Shown here in pieces: positions 8,425 through 18,663 of a stretch of DNA of 64,000 nucleotides. The DNA comes from Ectorhizobium quercum (GTDB taxonomy: Bacteria > Pseudomonadota > Alphaproteobacteria > Rhizobiales > Rhizobiaceae). The stretch's first letter is position 1, and each line of letters begins with the position of its first letter. Where the stretch lies: NCBI RefSeq assembly GCF_026552795.1, contig NZ_JANFPI010000005.1:186001-250000 (forward strand), written 5' to 3'. The position numbers and the translations under genes are program-made. The notes beneath the pieces are model-generated. The model had not been told where the DNA came from. It saw only the letters and a program-made list of their open reading frames with translations, and made no database searches.

Positions 8425-10731
8425 TCAACGCTTTTTCAATGCTTCTGCAAGTGCGGCGCCGAGCGCGCCCTGCGCGGGCTTTTCCGGCCGGGTCGACATT
8501 TTCGCCGGCGGCCGCCCGCCGGGCGCCGGGCGCTCGCCGCGCGGCGAGGCCGCTGACGTGCTGCCGTCGTCCTTGCGCATGGAAAGGCCGATTCGCTTGC
8601 GCTTCGCATCGACCTCCACCACGCGCACCTTCACCACGTCGCCCGCCTTCACCACCTCGTGCGGGTCCTTCACGAACCGGTCGGCAAGCTGCGAGACGTG
8701 GACGAGCCCGTCCTGATGAACGCCGATATCGACGAAGGCGCCGAAGGCGGCGACGTTCGTCACCGTGCCCTCCAGCATCATGCCGGGCTTCAGGTCAGAA
8801 ATCTCGTTCACCCCGTCCGCAAAGGTCGCGGTCCTGAAGCTCGGACGCGGGTCGCGGCCCGGCTTCTCAAGCTCGGAAAGAATGTCCTTCACGGTCGGCA
8901 GGCCGAATTTCCCGTCGATGAAGCGGCGCGGGTCGAGCGCCTTCAAGGCCGCGCTGTCGCCCATCAGCGCGCGCAGGTCGCGGCCGCAGGCGGCGACGAT
9001 GCGGCGCGCCACGTCATAGGCTTCCGGATGGACGGCGGAGGCGTCGAGCGGCTCCGCGCCGTTCGGGATGCGCAGGAAGCCGGCGCATTGCTCGAAGGTG
9101 CGGGCACCGAGGCGCGGCACCTTCATCAGCTCCTTGCGGCTGCGGAACGGGCCTTCCTGATCGCGATGGGCGACGATGGCTTCCGCCAGCGAGCCGCCGA
9201 GGCCGGAAACCCGGGCGAGCAACGGCGCCGAGGCCGTGTTGAGATCGACGCCGACGGCGTTCACCGCATCCTCCACCACGGCATCGAGCGAGCGGCCGAG
9301 CCTGCCCTGGTCGACATCGTGCTGGTACTGGCCGACGCCGATGGATTTCGGCTCGATCTTGACGAGTTCGGCCAGCGGGTCCTGAAGGCGGCGGGCGATG
9401 GACACCGCGCCGCGCAGCGACACGTCGAGGCCGGGAAACTCGTTCGCCGCCGTCTGCGATGCCGAATAGACGGAAGCCCCCGCCTCCGAAACGATCACCT
9501 TGGTGGGTTTCGGCGCGGGCAGGTCCGCCAGCAGGTCGGCGACGAGCCGCTCGGTCTCGCGGCTGGCCGTGCCGTTGCCGATGGCGATCAGTTCCACCTT
9601 GTGCCGGCGGATGAGTCCTGCCAGCTCGGCCTGCGCGCCGCGCACGTCGTTCCGCGGCTGGAAGGGATAGACCGTCGCGGTTTCCAGAAGCTTGCCGGTG
9701 CCGTCCACCACCGCCACCTTGACGCCGGTGCGGATGCCCGGATCGAGCCCCATCGTCGCGCGGGAGCCGGCGGGTGCGGCCAGCAGCAGGTCCTTGAGAT
9801 TGCGGGCAAAAACGTGGATCGCCTCTTCCTCCGCCCGCTCGCGCATCTCGCGCATCAGGTCGAGCGAGAGCGAAACGGACAGCTTGACGCGCCAGGTCCA
9901 GCCGGCGACATCCATCAGCCAGCGGTCGGCCGGGCCGCGATCACGGATATCGCAAGCGGCCGCAATCTTCGCCTGGGCCGGCTTGACCGGCGAGGGATCG
10001 TCCTGATCCACCTCGATGGTCAGCGACAGCACTTCCTCGTTCCAGCCGCGCAGCATGGCGAGCGCCCGGTGGCCGGGAACGGTGGCCCAGCGTTCGACAT
10101 GGTCGAAATAATCGGAGAATTTCGCGCCCGCCTCCTGCTTGCCGTCCACCACCTTCGACCGCAGCACGGCGCGGGCCTTCATATGGTCGCGCAGCACCTT
10201 CAGCAGATCGGCGTTTTCGGCGATGCCCTCGGCGACGATATCGCGCGCGCCGTCCAGCGCCGTCTTCACGTCCGGCACCTCCTGCGTGAGATAGGCTTCC
10301 GCAAGCTTCGACGGGTCGGCGGCGCGGTTTTCGAGGATCGCTTCGGCCAGCGGCCCGAGGCCGCGTTCGCGGGCGATTTCGGCGCGGGTGCGGCGCTTCG
10401 GCTTGTAGGGCAGGTAGAGGTCTTCCAGTTCGGCCTTGGTGGCGGCAGCGTTGAGCTTGCCCAGAAGCTCGTCCGTCATCCTGCCCTGCGTCTGGATCGA
10501 TTCGACGATGGACGCGCGGCGCGCGTTCAGTTCGCGCAGATAGACGAGGCGTTCGGACAAATCGCGCAATTGCGTGTCGTCCAGACCGCCGGTCACTTCC
10601 TTGCGGTAGCGGGCGATGAACGGCACCGTCGCGCCGCCGTCCAGAAGCTCGATGGCGGCCGCTGCCTGCGCCGGCTTCGCACCGATAACCGCCGCGATCG
10701 TCACGCTCAGGGATTGAATGTCGTTGGCCAT
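8425..10731 (-). CDS. tex: Tex family S1 RNA-binding protein
   Basis: Cytoplasmic nucleic-acid binding protein of 768 residues, full length for Tex, a conserved factor related to eukaryotic Spt6 and linked to transcription. In order: helical N-terminal region with [26 protein letters not shown], the YqgF/RNase H-like core ([16 protein letters not shown]), helix-hairpin-helix segments ([16 protein letters not shown] and later [17 protein letters not shown]), then an S1 domain ([29 protein letters not shown]). The tail after S1 is a short Pro/Arg/Gly-rich extension. The ATG at 10731 gives the family N-terminus MANDIQSL; the longer frame runs into the intergenic palindrome and is not real. Confidence 0.95.
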   Translation of the reverse strand: MANDIQSLSVTIAAVIGAKPAQAAAAIELLDGGATVPFIARYRKEVTGGLDDTQLRDLSERLVYLRELNARRASIVESIQTQGRMTDELLGKLNAAATKAELEDLYLPYKPKRRTRAEIARERGLGPLAEAILENRAADPSKLAEAYLTQEVPDVKTALDGARDIVAEGIAENADLLKVLRDHMKARAVLRSKVVDGKQEAGAKFSDYFDHVERWATVPGHRALAMLRGWNEEVLSLTIEVDQDDPSPVKPAQAKIAAACDIRDRGPADRWLMDVAGWTWRVKLSVSLSLDLMREMRERAEEEAIHVFARNLKDLLLAAPAGSRATMGLDPGIRTGVKVAVVDGTGKLLETATVYPFQPRNDVRGAQAELAGLIRRHKVELIAIGNGTASRETERLVADLLADLPAPKPTKVIVSEAGASVYSASQTAANEFPGLDVSLRGAVSIARRLQDPLAELVKIEPKSIGVGQYQHDVDQGRLGRSLDAVVEDAVNAVGVDLNTASAPLLARVSGLGGSLAEAIVAHRDQEGPFRSRKELMKVPRLGARTFEQCAGFLRIPNGAEPLDASAVHPEAYDVARRIVAACGRDLRALMGDSAALKALDPRRFIDGKFGLPTVKDILSELEKPGRDPRPSFRTATFADGVNEISDLKPGMMLEGTVTNVAAFGAFVDIGVHQDGLVHVSQLADRFVKDPHEVVKAGDVVKVRVVEVDAKRKRIGLSMRKDDGSTSAASPRGERPAPGGRPPAKMSTRPEKPAQGALGAALAEALKKR

Positions 10732-11047
10732 CGTCACTCTCGGATTCGTTATGAGGAGCCGGCAATCTAGCGGGGAAATGCGGCATGGCAACGCGGGGGT
10801 GTTCGATTCCACAGGGAAAGCCGGGGAGCCCCCCTCATCCGGCTGCCGCCACCTTCTCCCCAAGGGTAGAAGGGGTATGCCACGAGGTCTCCGTTTTCCC
10901 CTTCTCCCCGACGGGGAGAAGGTCCCGGCAGCCGGATGAGGGGGGCTCAATCCCAATCTCCGCTTGACCTTTTCGCCCCCTGCCCTTAACCGCCCCTGTA
11001 AGGTACGTTTTGTCTTACGCACTAAAGGCTCTCGCGGGGATTTGACC
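10732..11047. other. Divergent intergenic region tex / purD
   Basis: 316 bases between divergent starts. Its main content is the long palindromic element at 10826-10948. After it come about 100 bases ahead of purD with no clear promoter that I can name. The GTTCGATTCC at 10801 resembles a tRNA T-arm, but no cloverleaf can be built around it. Confidence 0.5.
10826..10948. repeat. RIME-like rhizobial intergenic palindromic repeat
   Basis: Perfect 23-bp inverted arms at 10826-10848 and 10926-10948 (GAGCCCCCCTCATCCGG... and its complement) enclose an inner pair built from CACCTTCTCCCC and CCCGACGGGGAGAAGG. This arrangement matches the RIME/REP-type elements scattered between genes in Rhizobium, Sinorhizobium and Agrobacterium. 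It separates tex from purD and would fold into a long stem in RNA. Confidence 0.85.
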
Positions 11048-12319
11048 ATGAAAGTGCTCCTGATCGGATCGGGCGGACGCGAGCATGCGCTGGCCTGGAA
11101 GCTGGCGCAGTCGCCGCTTCTCGAAACGCTCTATGCCGCGCCGGGTAATCCCGGCATTTTCGAGCACGCCGAGCCTGCCGGCATCGACCCGGACGAGCAC
11201 GCCGCCGTTTCCGCCTTCGCGACGGAAAAGGGTATCGACCTCGTCGTCGTCGGGCCGGAAGCACCGCTGGTCGCCGGTCTTGCCGACCGGCTGCGGGCCG
11301 ACGGCATCGCCGTCTTCGGTCCCTCCGCCGCCGCCGCACAGCTCGAAGGCTCGAAGGGCTTCACCAAGGATCTCTGCGCCCGCCACGGCATCCCGACCGG
11401 CGCCTATCAGCGCTTCAGGGACGCCGAAAGCGCGAAAGCCTATGTGCGCGAACAGGGCGCGCCCATCGTCGTGAAGGCCGACGGCCTTGCCGCCGGCAAG
11501 GGCGTAACGGTGTCCATGACGCTCGACGAGGCGCTGGCGGCCATCGACGACTGCTTCTCCGGCACGTTCGGCGAAGCGGGTGCAGAAGTGGTGGTCGAGG
11601 CCTTTCTCGACGGCGAGGAGGCGAGCTTCTTCGTGCTGTCCGATGGCACGCACGCGCTGGCGCTGGCGACCGCGCAGGACCACAAGCGCGTCGGCGACGG
11701 CGACACCGGCCCGAACACCGGCGGCATGGGCGCCTATTCCCCCGCCCCGGTCATGACGCCGGAGATGGTCGAGCGCACCATGAGGGAGATCATCGAGCCG
11801 ACGATCGCCGGGATGGCGGCGGACGGCCATCCGTTCAGCGGCGTTTTCTTCGCCGGGCTGATGATCACCGCAAAAGGCCCCGAACTGATCGAATACAATG
11901 TCCGCTTCGGCGATCCGGAATGCCAGGTGCTGATGACGCGGCTGAAATCCGACCTCCTGCCGCTCCTTCACGCTACCGCCACCGGCACGCTCGACCGGGT
12001 GAGCGCCGAATGGCACGATGGCCCGGCGCTGACGATCGTCATGGCCTCGAAGGGCTATCCGGGCTCCTACGAGAAGAACACGCCGATCGCCCCGCTGCCG
12101 GAAACCGGCGAAGGCGAGAAGATCTTCCACGCCGGAACGGCTCTGAAGTCCGGCCAACTGGTGGCGACCGGCGGGCGCGTTCTCAACGTGACGGCGACCG
12201 GCGCGACCGTGGCCGAGGCGCAGGCCCGTGCCTATGCGCTCGTCGACCGCATCGACTGGGAAAACGGCTTCTGCCGCCGCGACATCGGCTGGCGCGCCGT
12301 GGCCCGCGAAAAGGTCTGA
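11048..12319 (+). CDS. purD: Phosphoribosylamine-glycine ligase PurD
   Basis: ATP-grasp enzyme (GAR synthetase) that joins glycine to phosphoribosylamine in the second step of de novo purine synthesis; 423 residues. Seen are the N-terminal [18 protein letters not shown], the ATP-grasp lid region [13 protein letters not shown], the [17 protein letters not shown] motif and the metal-binding [13 protein letters not shown], all intact. The ATG at 11048 fits the conserved N-terminus; the in-frame start at 10964 would place 28 unrelated residues ahead of it. The next gene is 170 bases away, so purD is probably monocistronic. Confidence 0.97.
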   Translation: MKVLLIGSGGREHALAWKLAQSPLLETLYAAPGNPGIFEHAEPAGIDPDEHAAVSAFATEKGIDLVVVGPEAPLVAGLADRLRADGIAVFGPSAAAAQLEGSKGFTKDLCARHGIPTGAYQRFRDAESAKAYVREQGAPIVVKADGLAAGKGVTVSMTLDEALAAIDDCFSGTFGEAGAEVVVEAFLDGEEASFFVLSDGTHALALATAQDHKRVGDGDTGPNTGGMGAYSPAPVMTPEMVERTMREIIEPTIAGMAADGHPFSGVFFAGLMITAKGPELIEYNVRFGDPECQVLMTRLKSDLLPLLHATATGTLDRVSAEWHDGPALTIVMASKGYPGSYEKNTPIAPLPETGEGEKIFHAGTALKSGQLVATGGRVLNVTATGATVAEAQARAYALVDRIDWENGFCRRDIGWRAVAREKV

Positions 12320-12492
12320 GCCCCGGGGCAAACGAATACTGCCCCGTTCTGGCGCACGAACGGGCGAAAGGGCTGCTCACGCGCCGCCGTTTTTGCCCGG
12401 AAGCGGCCGCTTCATTCAAATTTTACCCTTTCTTCTGACGGGATCGAAACGAAGCGGCGCTATCGTCTCCCCATGATGAGGGAGAAACTGTC

Positions 12493-12963
12493 ATGCGCGT
12501 GATTGCCCTGACCGCCATCGCAACCTTTGCCGCCGCACCGTCCTTCGCTTCGTCCATCGAGGTGATCAACGGCACGCGCCTTGGAAACGGCAGCATCATC
12601 CGCATGAGCTGCCCCGACTGCCCGGCGCCGAAGCCGCCGGAAACCTATTCCGGATACAAGGTGCCCGTGCTGGAAAGCGGCGTGCAGAAAGAGGAAATCC
12701 GCGATTTCCACGGCGAGCGCGTCATCATGCGCACCGACAGGTGGATGGGCGGCTCGCCGGCCGTGTTCTACCAGAGGCTGACGCCCGAAATGGAAGCGGC
12801 CATGACCGGCAAGCCGCTGATCGGCACCGATACGCCCCCCGTCGCCGCCGCCCCGCCCCCCGCCGACGGCATCGACTCCACCGCAACGACCGCCGCCGTC
12901 GCCCCGCAAGCCCCCGCCGCACCGCCGAACGACTTCCCGGACTTCGAACTGCGCCTGCGGTAG
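12493..12963 (+). CDS. Small secreted protein with CPDC motif (HPE1-like?)
   Basis: Exported protein of 156 residues. The first 19 residues are a signal peptide (MRVIALTAIATFAAAPSFA, then SS). The mature part has SCPDCP near residue 39, the only two cysteines, then a YKVPVLESG..E.R segment and a RTDRWMGGSPAVFYQRL stretch; the C-terminal 45 residues are Pro/Ala-rich. The pattern recalls rhizobial proteins annotated as 'plant virulence effector HPE1-like', but I recall that only loosely and would not assign a role. GGAG at 12479-12483 precedes the ATG. The CxxC could bind metal or form a disulfide. Confidence 0.7.
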   Translation: MRVIALTAIATFAAAPSFASSIEVINGTRLGNGSIIRMSCPDCPAPKPPETYSGYKVPVLESGVQKEEIRDFHGERVIMRTDRWMGGSPAVFYQRLTPEMEAAMTGKPLIGTDTPPVAAAPPPADGIDSTATTAAVAPQAPAAPPNDFPDFELRLR

Positions 12964-12977
12964 AAATGCGATAAAAA

Positions 12978-13003
12978 AAGCCGCCGAAGCGATCCGGCGG
13001 CTT
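12978..13003 (-). terminator. Rho-independent terminator for the glyS side
   Basis: Nine-bp stem AAGCCGCCG (12978-12986) / CGGCGGCTT (12995-13003), eight-base loop. Read on the minus strand it is followed by a run of seven Ts (from the As at 12973-12979), so it ends transcripts arriving from glyS. On the plus strand it also lies 15 bases after the secreted-protein stop. Confidence 0.8.
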
Positions 13004-13029
13004 AATGTATTGACGTACCCTCTCCTTTG

Positions 13030-13118
13030 TCACCCTCGGGCTCGAGCCCCAAGGCTCCACGCCGCAAGCGGCGCGGTGGATGGTCGGGTCAAGCCCGACC
13101 ATGACGAAAGTGGGCAAT
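13030..13118. repeat. Short intergenic palindromic repeat, rhizobial type
   Basis: Holds TGGTCGGG (13081-13088) / CCCGACCA (13094-13101) and a CGGGCTCGAGCCC palindrome near 13037-13049. The phrase GTGGATGGTCGGGTCAAGCC is a familiar dispersed intergenic repeat of Rhizobiales genomes. It lies in the 3' region of glyS. Confidence 0.65.
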
Positions 13119-13185
13119 GAACCGTTTGTCAGCAGTTTGAACCGCCGCGTCACTCCGGCGGCTTCTGTATGCTACGGCAGCCCCC

Positions 13186-15360
13186 TTAGCCGGCGATCTT
13201 CGAGAAATCGGCGACCGTGCCGGTTGCGGCGCGGATCGCTTTCAGCAGCGCCAGGCGGTTGGCGCGGATGGCCGGGTCTTCGTCGTTGACCAGCACGTCC
13301 TCGAAGAAGCGGTCGACCGGGGCGCGCAGCGCCGACAGGGCCTTCATCGCGCCACGGAAGTCTTCCGCCTGCACGGCTTCCGCCGCCTGGGCCGAGGCGG
13401 TGCGGATTGCCGCGTGGAGCGCCTTTTCCGCATCGAGCTTCAGAAGCGCCTCGTCGATCGTATCGCCGACGACGGCTCCCTTCTTCTCTTCCGCCGCGAG
13501 AAGCTGGGTGGCGCGCTTGGTTCCGGCCAGAAGGTTCAACCCCTCATCGCCGGTGATGAAGGCCGTCAACGCCTCGACGCGGCGGGCGATCATCAGCAGG
13601 TCGTCGGATTCGGACGTCAGCACCGCGTCGATCAGGTCGTGGCGCGCGCCGAGGTCGCGCAGATAGACCTTCAGGCGATCATGGAAGAAAGTGAGAAGAT
13701 CGGCATTGCCGACAACCGGCAGCAGCGGCAGGCGGATATCCCGTTCCAGCAGGATGCGCACCACGCCGAGCGCGGCCCGGCGCAGGGCATAGGGGTCCTT
13801 CGAGCCGGTCGGCTTTTCGTCGATGGCCCAGAAGCCGGTCAGCGTGTCGAGCTTGTCGGCCAGCGCCACCGTCAGCGCCACGCGCCCGGCCGGCACCCGG
13901 TCGGAAGGGCCCTGCGGCTTGTAATGGTCCTCGATGGCGGCGGCGACGGCTTCGGCCTCGCCCTGAAGCAGGGCGTATTTGCGGCCCATGACGCCCTGAA
14001 GCTCCGGGAACTCCCCGACCGCTTCGGTGCGCAGGTCGGCCTTGGCGAGCACTGCGGCACGGTCCACCAGCTTCAGGAATTCGGCTTCCGAAAGCTTCGC
14101 GATGTCCGGCTCCGCGACCTTCGCGGTCTCCGTCATGCCGGCGAAGACGGTCTTGCCGAGTTCGGCGGCGAGTGCCCGGATGCGGCTGACGCGCTCCCCC
14201 TGCGAGCCGAGCCTGGCATGGAAGGTGACATTGAGATGGTCCAGCTTGGCCATGCGCTGGTCGAGCGGCCTGGCAAGATCGAGGCCGAATTTCGCGGCGG
14301 AGGCCTCCAGCGTTCCGAGGTCCGGCAGGTCGCCCTGGTCGCGGGTCCAGAAGTGCTTGGCGTCCGACAGGCGGGCGCGCACGACCTTGCCGTTGCCGTG
14401 GACGATTTCCCGGCCGCCATCGGTCGCGGCGATGTTCGAAACCAGAATGAATTTGTTCGACAGTGTCTCCGCTCCGGGCGCGCGGGTGACGAAGCATTTC
14501 TGGTTGGTCTTGATGGTCAGGCGGATGATTTCCGAGGGGATCGCCAGATACTCCTCCTCGAAGGAGCCCATCAGCACCTGCGGCCATTCCACGAGGCCGG
14601 AGACCTCTTCCAGCAGGCCCTCGTCCTCGACCAGTTCCAGCCCCGAGGCGAAGACCAGATCGCGGGCATCGTGCAGGATGATATCCTTGCGGCGCTCGGC
14701 GTCGAGCACCACTTTGGCCCGCTCCAGCGACGCGGCATAGTCCTCGAAGCGGCGCACGGTGATCGCGTCCGGCGCGTGGAAACGGTGGCCATAGGTGACG
14801 TTTCCGGCGACGATGCCATCCACCTCGAACGGAATGACGGTCGTCTCGTCATGTTCGGAGCCGAGCGTGCAGACGATCGACTGCAACGGGCGCACCCAGC
14901 GCAGCGACCCCGGCCGGGCGGAGGCGGCCCCCCAGCGCATGGATTTCGGCCAGGGAAAATTGCGGATGATGCCCGGCATCGCCTCGGCGACGATATCCTG
15001 CGCGGGACGGCCCGGCTTCTCGACGATGGCGACATAGAAATCGCCCTTCTTCGGATCGCTCTGCACCTGCGCCTCGGCAACGGACGAAAGGCCGGCGCCG
15101 CGAAGGAAGCCTTCGATGGCCTTCTCGTTGGCATCGGTGCGCGGGCCCTTCTTCTCTTCGCGGATATCGGCGGAACGGGCGGTCAGGCCGCGAATGTCGA
15201 GCGCCAGACGGCGCGGCGTCCAGTATTCGCGCGCGCCCTCATAGGTCAGGCCCGCTTCCACCAGCGCATCGGTGACGAGCTTCTTCAGGTCGCCGGCAGC
15301 CTTGCGCTGCATGCGTGCGGGAATCTCTTCGGAGCGGAGTTCAAGCAGAAGATCGGGCAT
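13186..15360 (-). CDS. glyS: Glycyl-tRNA synthetase beta subunit
   Basis: Beta subunit of the alpha2-beta2 bacterial GlyRS, 724 residues; it carries tRNA recognition and the anticodon-binding C-terminus, while GlyQ holds the class II active site. The N-terminus [18 protein letters not shown] is diagnostic, followed by [16 protein letters not shown], the [19 protein letters not shown] segment, and [26 protein letters not shown], a highly conserved HD-like block. Its partner glyQ is about 4 kb upstream on the same strand, separated by lemA, aroA and a DUF2207 gene. Transcription likely ends at the hairpin at 12978-13003. Confidence 0.97.
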   Translation of the reverse strand: MPDLLLELRSEEIPARMQRKAAGDLKKLVTDALVEAGLTYEGAREYWTPRRLALDIRGLTARSADIREEKKGPRTDANEKAIEGFLRGAGLSSVAEAQVQSDPKKGDFYVAIVEKPGRPAQDIVAEAMPGIIRNFPWPKSMRWGAASARPGSLRWVRPLQSIVCTLGSEHDETTVIPFEVDGIVAGNVTYGHRFHAPDAITVRRFEDYAASLERAKVVLDAERRKDIILHDARDLVFASGLELVEDEGLLEEVSGLVEWPQVLMGSFEEEYLAIPSEIIRLTIKTNQKCFVTRAPGAETLSNKFILVSNIAATDGGREIVHGNGKVVRARLSDAKHFWTRDQGDLPDLGTLEASAAKFGLDLARPLDQRMAKLDHLNVTFHARLGSQGERVSRIRALAAELGKTVFAGMTETAKVAEPDIAKLSEAEFLKLVDRAAVLAKADLRTEAVGEFPELQGVMGRKYALLQGEAEAVAAAIEDHYKPQGPSDRVPAGRVALTVALADKLDTLTGFWAIDEKPTGSKDPYALRRAALGVVRILLERDIRLPLLPVVGNADLLTFFHDRLKVYLRDLGARHDLIDAVLTSESDDLLMIARRVEALTAFITGDEGLNLLAGTKRATQLLAAEEKKGAVVGDTIDEALLKLDAEKALHAAIRTASAQAAEAVQAEDFRGAMKALSALRAPVDRFFEDVLVNDEDPAIRANRLALLKAIRAATGTVADFSKIAG

Positions 15361-15458
15361 TGTCGCTGACTTTGACTGTTGGAATGATTGCGGCAGGCTC
15401 TAGCAAGCCGCGGGGGAAATGTCACGCCGCAAGGGCCAGGTTTTCGCCGGAAAGGGCC

Positions 15459-17396
15459 TTACCAGCCACCCCCGCCGCCGCCACCGCCGCCGCCGCCTGA
15501 AAAACCGCCGCCGCCGGAAAAGCCGGAACCGGAGGAGGAAGGCGACGGCTGGGGAATGGTGGAAGCGATGGTGGACGCCATCGAGGAGGAGAAGTTGCCG
15601 ATCCGGTCGGAAAACGAGCCGAGATTGCCGGCGTACCAGACCGGCTGGTAGCTCGTTGCGGCGGCAGCGCCCGCGGCGGCGGAGGCCAGCCAGGTCTCGA
15701 AGGTCTTCGTCCACGGCTTCTCGAGGCCGAGCGCCACCGCATAGGGCAGCAGTTTCTCGAAATGGGCGGGCGACATTTCCGGCGCGCCGGCCATGTTCAT
15801 ACGGTCCTTCTCGGCCAGCCTCAGATAGGTGCGCAACCCCTCGATCCCGTCCATCAGGCGGCGCCCGAGCGGCGTCGGGGCGCCCATCAGGAAGAAGAAC
15901 AGCGCATTGACCAGAGCGATGCCGCCGCCGGCGAGCAGCGTGACAATCGCGGCGCGATCGGCCGTTTCCGTCATCACCGTCGCGAAGAGCGTGCCGAGGA
16001 CGCTGAGCAAGAAGGTGCCGATGAAGCCGAGGACGATGATCGCGCCGATTCGGCTCGCGAGGGAACCGCCCGGACGGAAGCTCCTGCCGATCCTCACCGC
16101 GATCAGGCCGGCGAAAACAGCCACCACGACCGGCATGACCATCAGCGCCACCTCGTCGCCTCGCAGCCCCCCGAACGCCAGAAGGCAGGCGAGAGCCGCC
16201 GCCGAAAGCGCGAGGCCGCCGGCGATGTAACCCGCATTGCTGCGGTAATATTTACCGCTATGCTCCTTCTCGATGGCCGCGCGGAAGCGTCTGCCCACCG
16301 TGCGGACCCGCTCGCCATTGGCCTTGTCGATGACGAGTTCACGGCCTGCCGCGCCGATTTCCGACAGGAGCGCGGCCTGCCCCGCCGGCAGTTGCGGGGA
16401 CAGCGGCTTGTCCGTGCGGCGGATGACGATGGACCGCTTCAGGTCCTCCAGCGTCACGTAACCCTTGACGGCGAGGTCGAGCGCCGAGGCGGACAGCGCC
16501 GTCCACCCCTGGCCGGAAAAACCCTTGTTGTCGATGTAGTTGACCAGCGCCGGCGAAATGCCCTCCGGCGGGTCCCAGCGCGGCACCACGACACCGGCGG
16601 GCGGATCGCGCCCCACCGCGGTCCAGGCGCGGAAATAATAGGCGAGGACCGCCAGCAGCCCGCCGATGCCGACGATCAGCACGCGGTTGTCGCGGAACCA
16701 CCACCGGCGCTCCTCGCTTGCCGAAGGCGGCGCGACGACGCCCTTCGGCAGCTTGACGGCGATGGTCAGCCCCTCGCCCGCCCGGAACGGACGGGTCGAG
16801 GAGAAGGAAACCCTGTTGCCCTCGACGACAGCGCGGGCATCCTGGCCGGTCTCGTTCAGGCGGCCGGTGTAGACCGCCGTCTCCAGCACGCTTGTGCCCG
16901 GCGGCAGGGTGACGGTGGCCGAGGTTTCGGCGATGGCGAACCGCCAGCCGTTGCCGGTGACATTCCAGTAAAGCTCGTCGTGATCCTCAAAATAGCGGAT
17001 CTGCCGCCCCGTCTCGTAGGTGATGCGGTAGACATGCGGGCCGCGGGCCAGGAGCACGTCGCGATCACCGGTATAGATGCGCACGCCGCCGGAAATGCTT
17101 TCCGTGAACCAGTTTTCCGGCTGGCCGTCGCGCTCCACCGAAATCACCCTGAAATCGACCTCGCGCCTCGCCCCGCCCGGCCCGGTCTGGAAAAGGGGAA
17201 AATCGCGGTAGATGCCACGCCGGATATTGAGCCCTTCCGCCCGCACCTGGATGGTCTCGACCACCGTCAGCGGTCCTTCGGGAGAAACCTCGATATCCGC
17301 GTGGTAGGACTGAATATATTCCTGCGCCCGTGCAGCGCCCGCCGCAGCGCCAAGGGCGAGGACAAGGACGACGAAGAAGCGAAGAAGCGTTTTCAT
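15459..17396 (-). CDS. DUF2207 membrane protein with poly-glycine tail
   Basis: Membrane protein of 645 residues. In order: signal peptide (1-24), a DUF2207 extracytoplasmic beta-rich domain (about 25-230; YHADIEVSPEGPLTVVETI and RRGIYRDFP are typical), a first membrane helix near 245, a cytoplasmic part with LVNYIDNKGF and a winged-helix-like segment, a cluster of hydrophobic helices at about 415-530, then a tail ending SGGGGFSGGGG and a run of glycines before a final Trp. Such Gly/Ser tails are usual in DUF2207 and TPM-domain proteins that accompany LemA. Function unknown. Its ATG overlaps the aroA stop (ATGA), so the two are translationally coupled. Confidence 0.88.
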   Translation of the reverse strand: MKTLLRFFVVLVLALGAAAGAARAQEYIQSYHADIEVSPEGPLTVVETIQVRAEGLNIRRGIYRDFPLFQTGPGGARREVDFRVISVERDGQPENWFTESISGGVRIYTGDRDVLLARGPHVYRITYETGRQIRYFEDHDELYWNVTGNGWRFAIAETSATVTLPPGTSVLETAVYTGRLNETGQDARAVVEGNRVSFSSTRPFRAGEGLTIAVKLPKGVVAPPSASEERRWWFRDNRVLIVGIGGLLAVLAYYFRAWTAVGRDPPAGVVVPRWDPPEGISPALVNYIDNKGFSGQGWTALSASALDLAVKGYVTLEDLKRSIVIRRTDKPLSPQLPAGQAALLSEIGAAGRELVIDKANGERVRTVGRRFRAAIEKEHSGKYYRSNAGYIAGGLALSAAALACLLAFGGLRGDEVALMVMPVVVAVFAGLIAVRIGRSFRPGGSLASRIGAIIVLGFIGTFLLSVLGTLFATVMTETADRAAIVTLLAGGGIALVNALFFFLMGAPTPLGRRLMDGIEGLRTYLRLAEKDRMNMAGAPEMSPAHFEKLLPYAVALGLEKPWTKTFETWLASAAAGAAAATSYQPVWYAGNLGSFSDRIGNFSSSMASTIASTIPQPSPSSSGSGFSGGGGFSGGGGGGGGGGGW

Positions 17397-18655
17397 GCGG
17401 CCTCGCGGCTGAATCCGACGCCAAGGCTTGCGAGCGCATCCCAGTAGGCCGGGTAGGTCTTCGCCACGCAGCCGGGATCGAGGATGGCGATGCCGCCGAT
17501 CTTCAGCCCGGCCAGCGCGAAGCTCATGGCGATGCGGTGATCGGCGAAGGTGTCGATCTCCGCCGGCAGGCGCTGGCCGGCCAGCGACGGATCGGCATGG
17601 ACGATCAGCTCGTCGCCCTCCTCTTCGGCAAGGCCGGGGCGGATGGCGTTCAGGCCCGTGGAGAGCGCGCGGATGCGGTCGCATTCCTTGACGCGCAGAT
17701 TGGCGATGCCGGTGAAGCGCACCGGCTTTTCGTTGAAGGCGGCAAGGACGGCAATCGTCGGGATCGCATCCTGCATCTGCGACCCGTCGATCACCTCCGG
17801 CATGTGCGGGAAGGCGGCGATGACCGCGTGGGCCCGGGCATCCGGCTGGGTGAAGGCGTCCGCCGGCGTGCCGATATCGATCGCGCCGCCCGTCAGCACT
17901 TCCGCGCCCCAGAGATAAGTGGCGGCCGAGGCGTCCGGTTCGATGTGAAAGTTGGTCGCCGTATAGCCGGTCGGCGCGACGCGCCAGATGGCGGGCGACA
18001 CCTGCTCCACCCGCGCGCCGAAGGCCCGCATGGCCGCCAGCGTCAGGTCGATATAGCCGCGCGCACCGATCTCGGCACCGGCCAGTTCGATCTCGAAGGG
18101 CGCATCGGCCAGCGCCGACGCCATCAGGATGGCGGACACGTACTGGCTGGACAGGCCGGCATCGATGACGACGCGGTGCTTTGCGAAGGCGCCCGTGGCC
18201 TCGACCGTCACCGGCGGGCAGCCGGTCGGCGCATCGATGGCGACGCCGAGCGAGCGCAGCGCCTCGACCAGCGGCAGGATGGGCCGCTTGCGCATGTGCG
18301 CGTCGCCATCGATGACGAAGCGCCCCTTCGCCAGCGAAACCGCAGCCGTCAGGAAGCGGGTCGCCGTGCCGGCATTGCCGAGGAAGAGAGGCCCGGACGG
18401 TTCCTTCAGGACGCCCGCCGAGCGGACGAGGAAGGTCGTCGCATCGGGCTCCTCCACCGCGACGCCCATCGCGCGCAGCGCCTCGGCCATGTAGAGCGTG
18501 TCGTCGCTTTTCAGCGCACCCGTCAGCCGGCTCTCGCCCTTCGCCAGTCCGGCCAGCAGCAGGGCGCGGTTGGTGATCGACTTGGAGCCCGGCGGGCTCA
18601 CCGCGCCGGAAAGCGGTCGGGCGGGCGGCAGGATGGTCAGTTTGTCGGCAGTCAT
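17393..18655 (-). CDS. aroA: 3-phosphoshikimate 1-carboxyvinyltransferase, class I-like
   Basis: EPSP synthase (shikimate pathway) of 420 residues. Substrate residues known from the E. coli enzyme are in place: K25, S26 and R30 in PPGSKSITNR; N94, G96, T97, R100 in LFLGNAGTATR; R in MRKRP; SSQ in GLSSQY; D in MQDAIPTIA; N, K and R in NLRVKECDR; HR in ADHRIAM; K in CVAKTYP. The LFLGNAGTA block places it with class I enzymes of enterics and plants, not with the CP4-type class II enzyme typical of Agrobacterium. Position 101 is Phe where class I enzymes normally have Pro, and the SKPY serine is Ala (GARGY). It sits between lemA (8-base gap) and DUF2207 (4-base overlap). Confidence 0.9.
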   Translation of the reverse strand: MTADKLTILPPARPLSGAVSPPGSKSITNRALLLAGLAKGESRLTGALKSDDTLYMAEALRAMGVAVEEPDATTFLVRSAGVLKEPSGPLFLGNAGTATRFLTAAVSLAKGRFVIDGDAHMRKRPILPLVEALRSLGVAIDAPTGCPPVTVEATGAFAKHRVVIDAGLSSQYVSAILMASALADAPFEIELAGAEIGARGYIDLTLAAMRAFGARVEQVSPAIWRVAPTGYTATNFHIEPDASAATYLWGAEVLTGGAIDIGTPADAFTQPDARAHAVIAAFPHMPEVIDGSQMQDAIPTIAVLAAFNEKPVRFTGIANLRVKECDRIRALSTGLNAIRPGLAEEEGDELIVHADPSLAGQRLPAEIDTFADHRIAMSFALAGLKIGGIAILDPGCVAKTYPAYWDALASLGVGFSREAA

Positions 18656-18663
18656 TGCGGCCT

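Noticed and set aside
10795..10815. tRNA T-arm-like GTTCGATTCC
   Set aside because: No acceptor or anticodon stem can be paired around it; no tRNA gene was found in the window.
12343..12364. CCCGTTC/GAACGGG hairpin after purD
   Set aside because: Plausible stem but no T tract on either strand; not called as a terminator.
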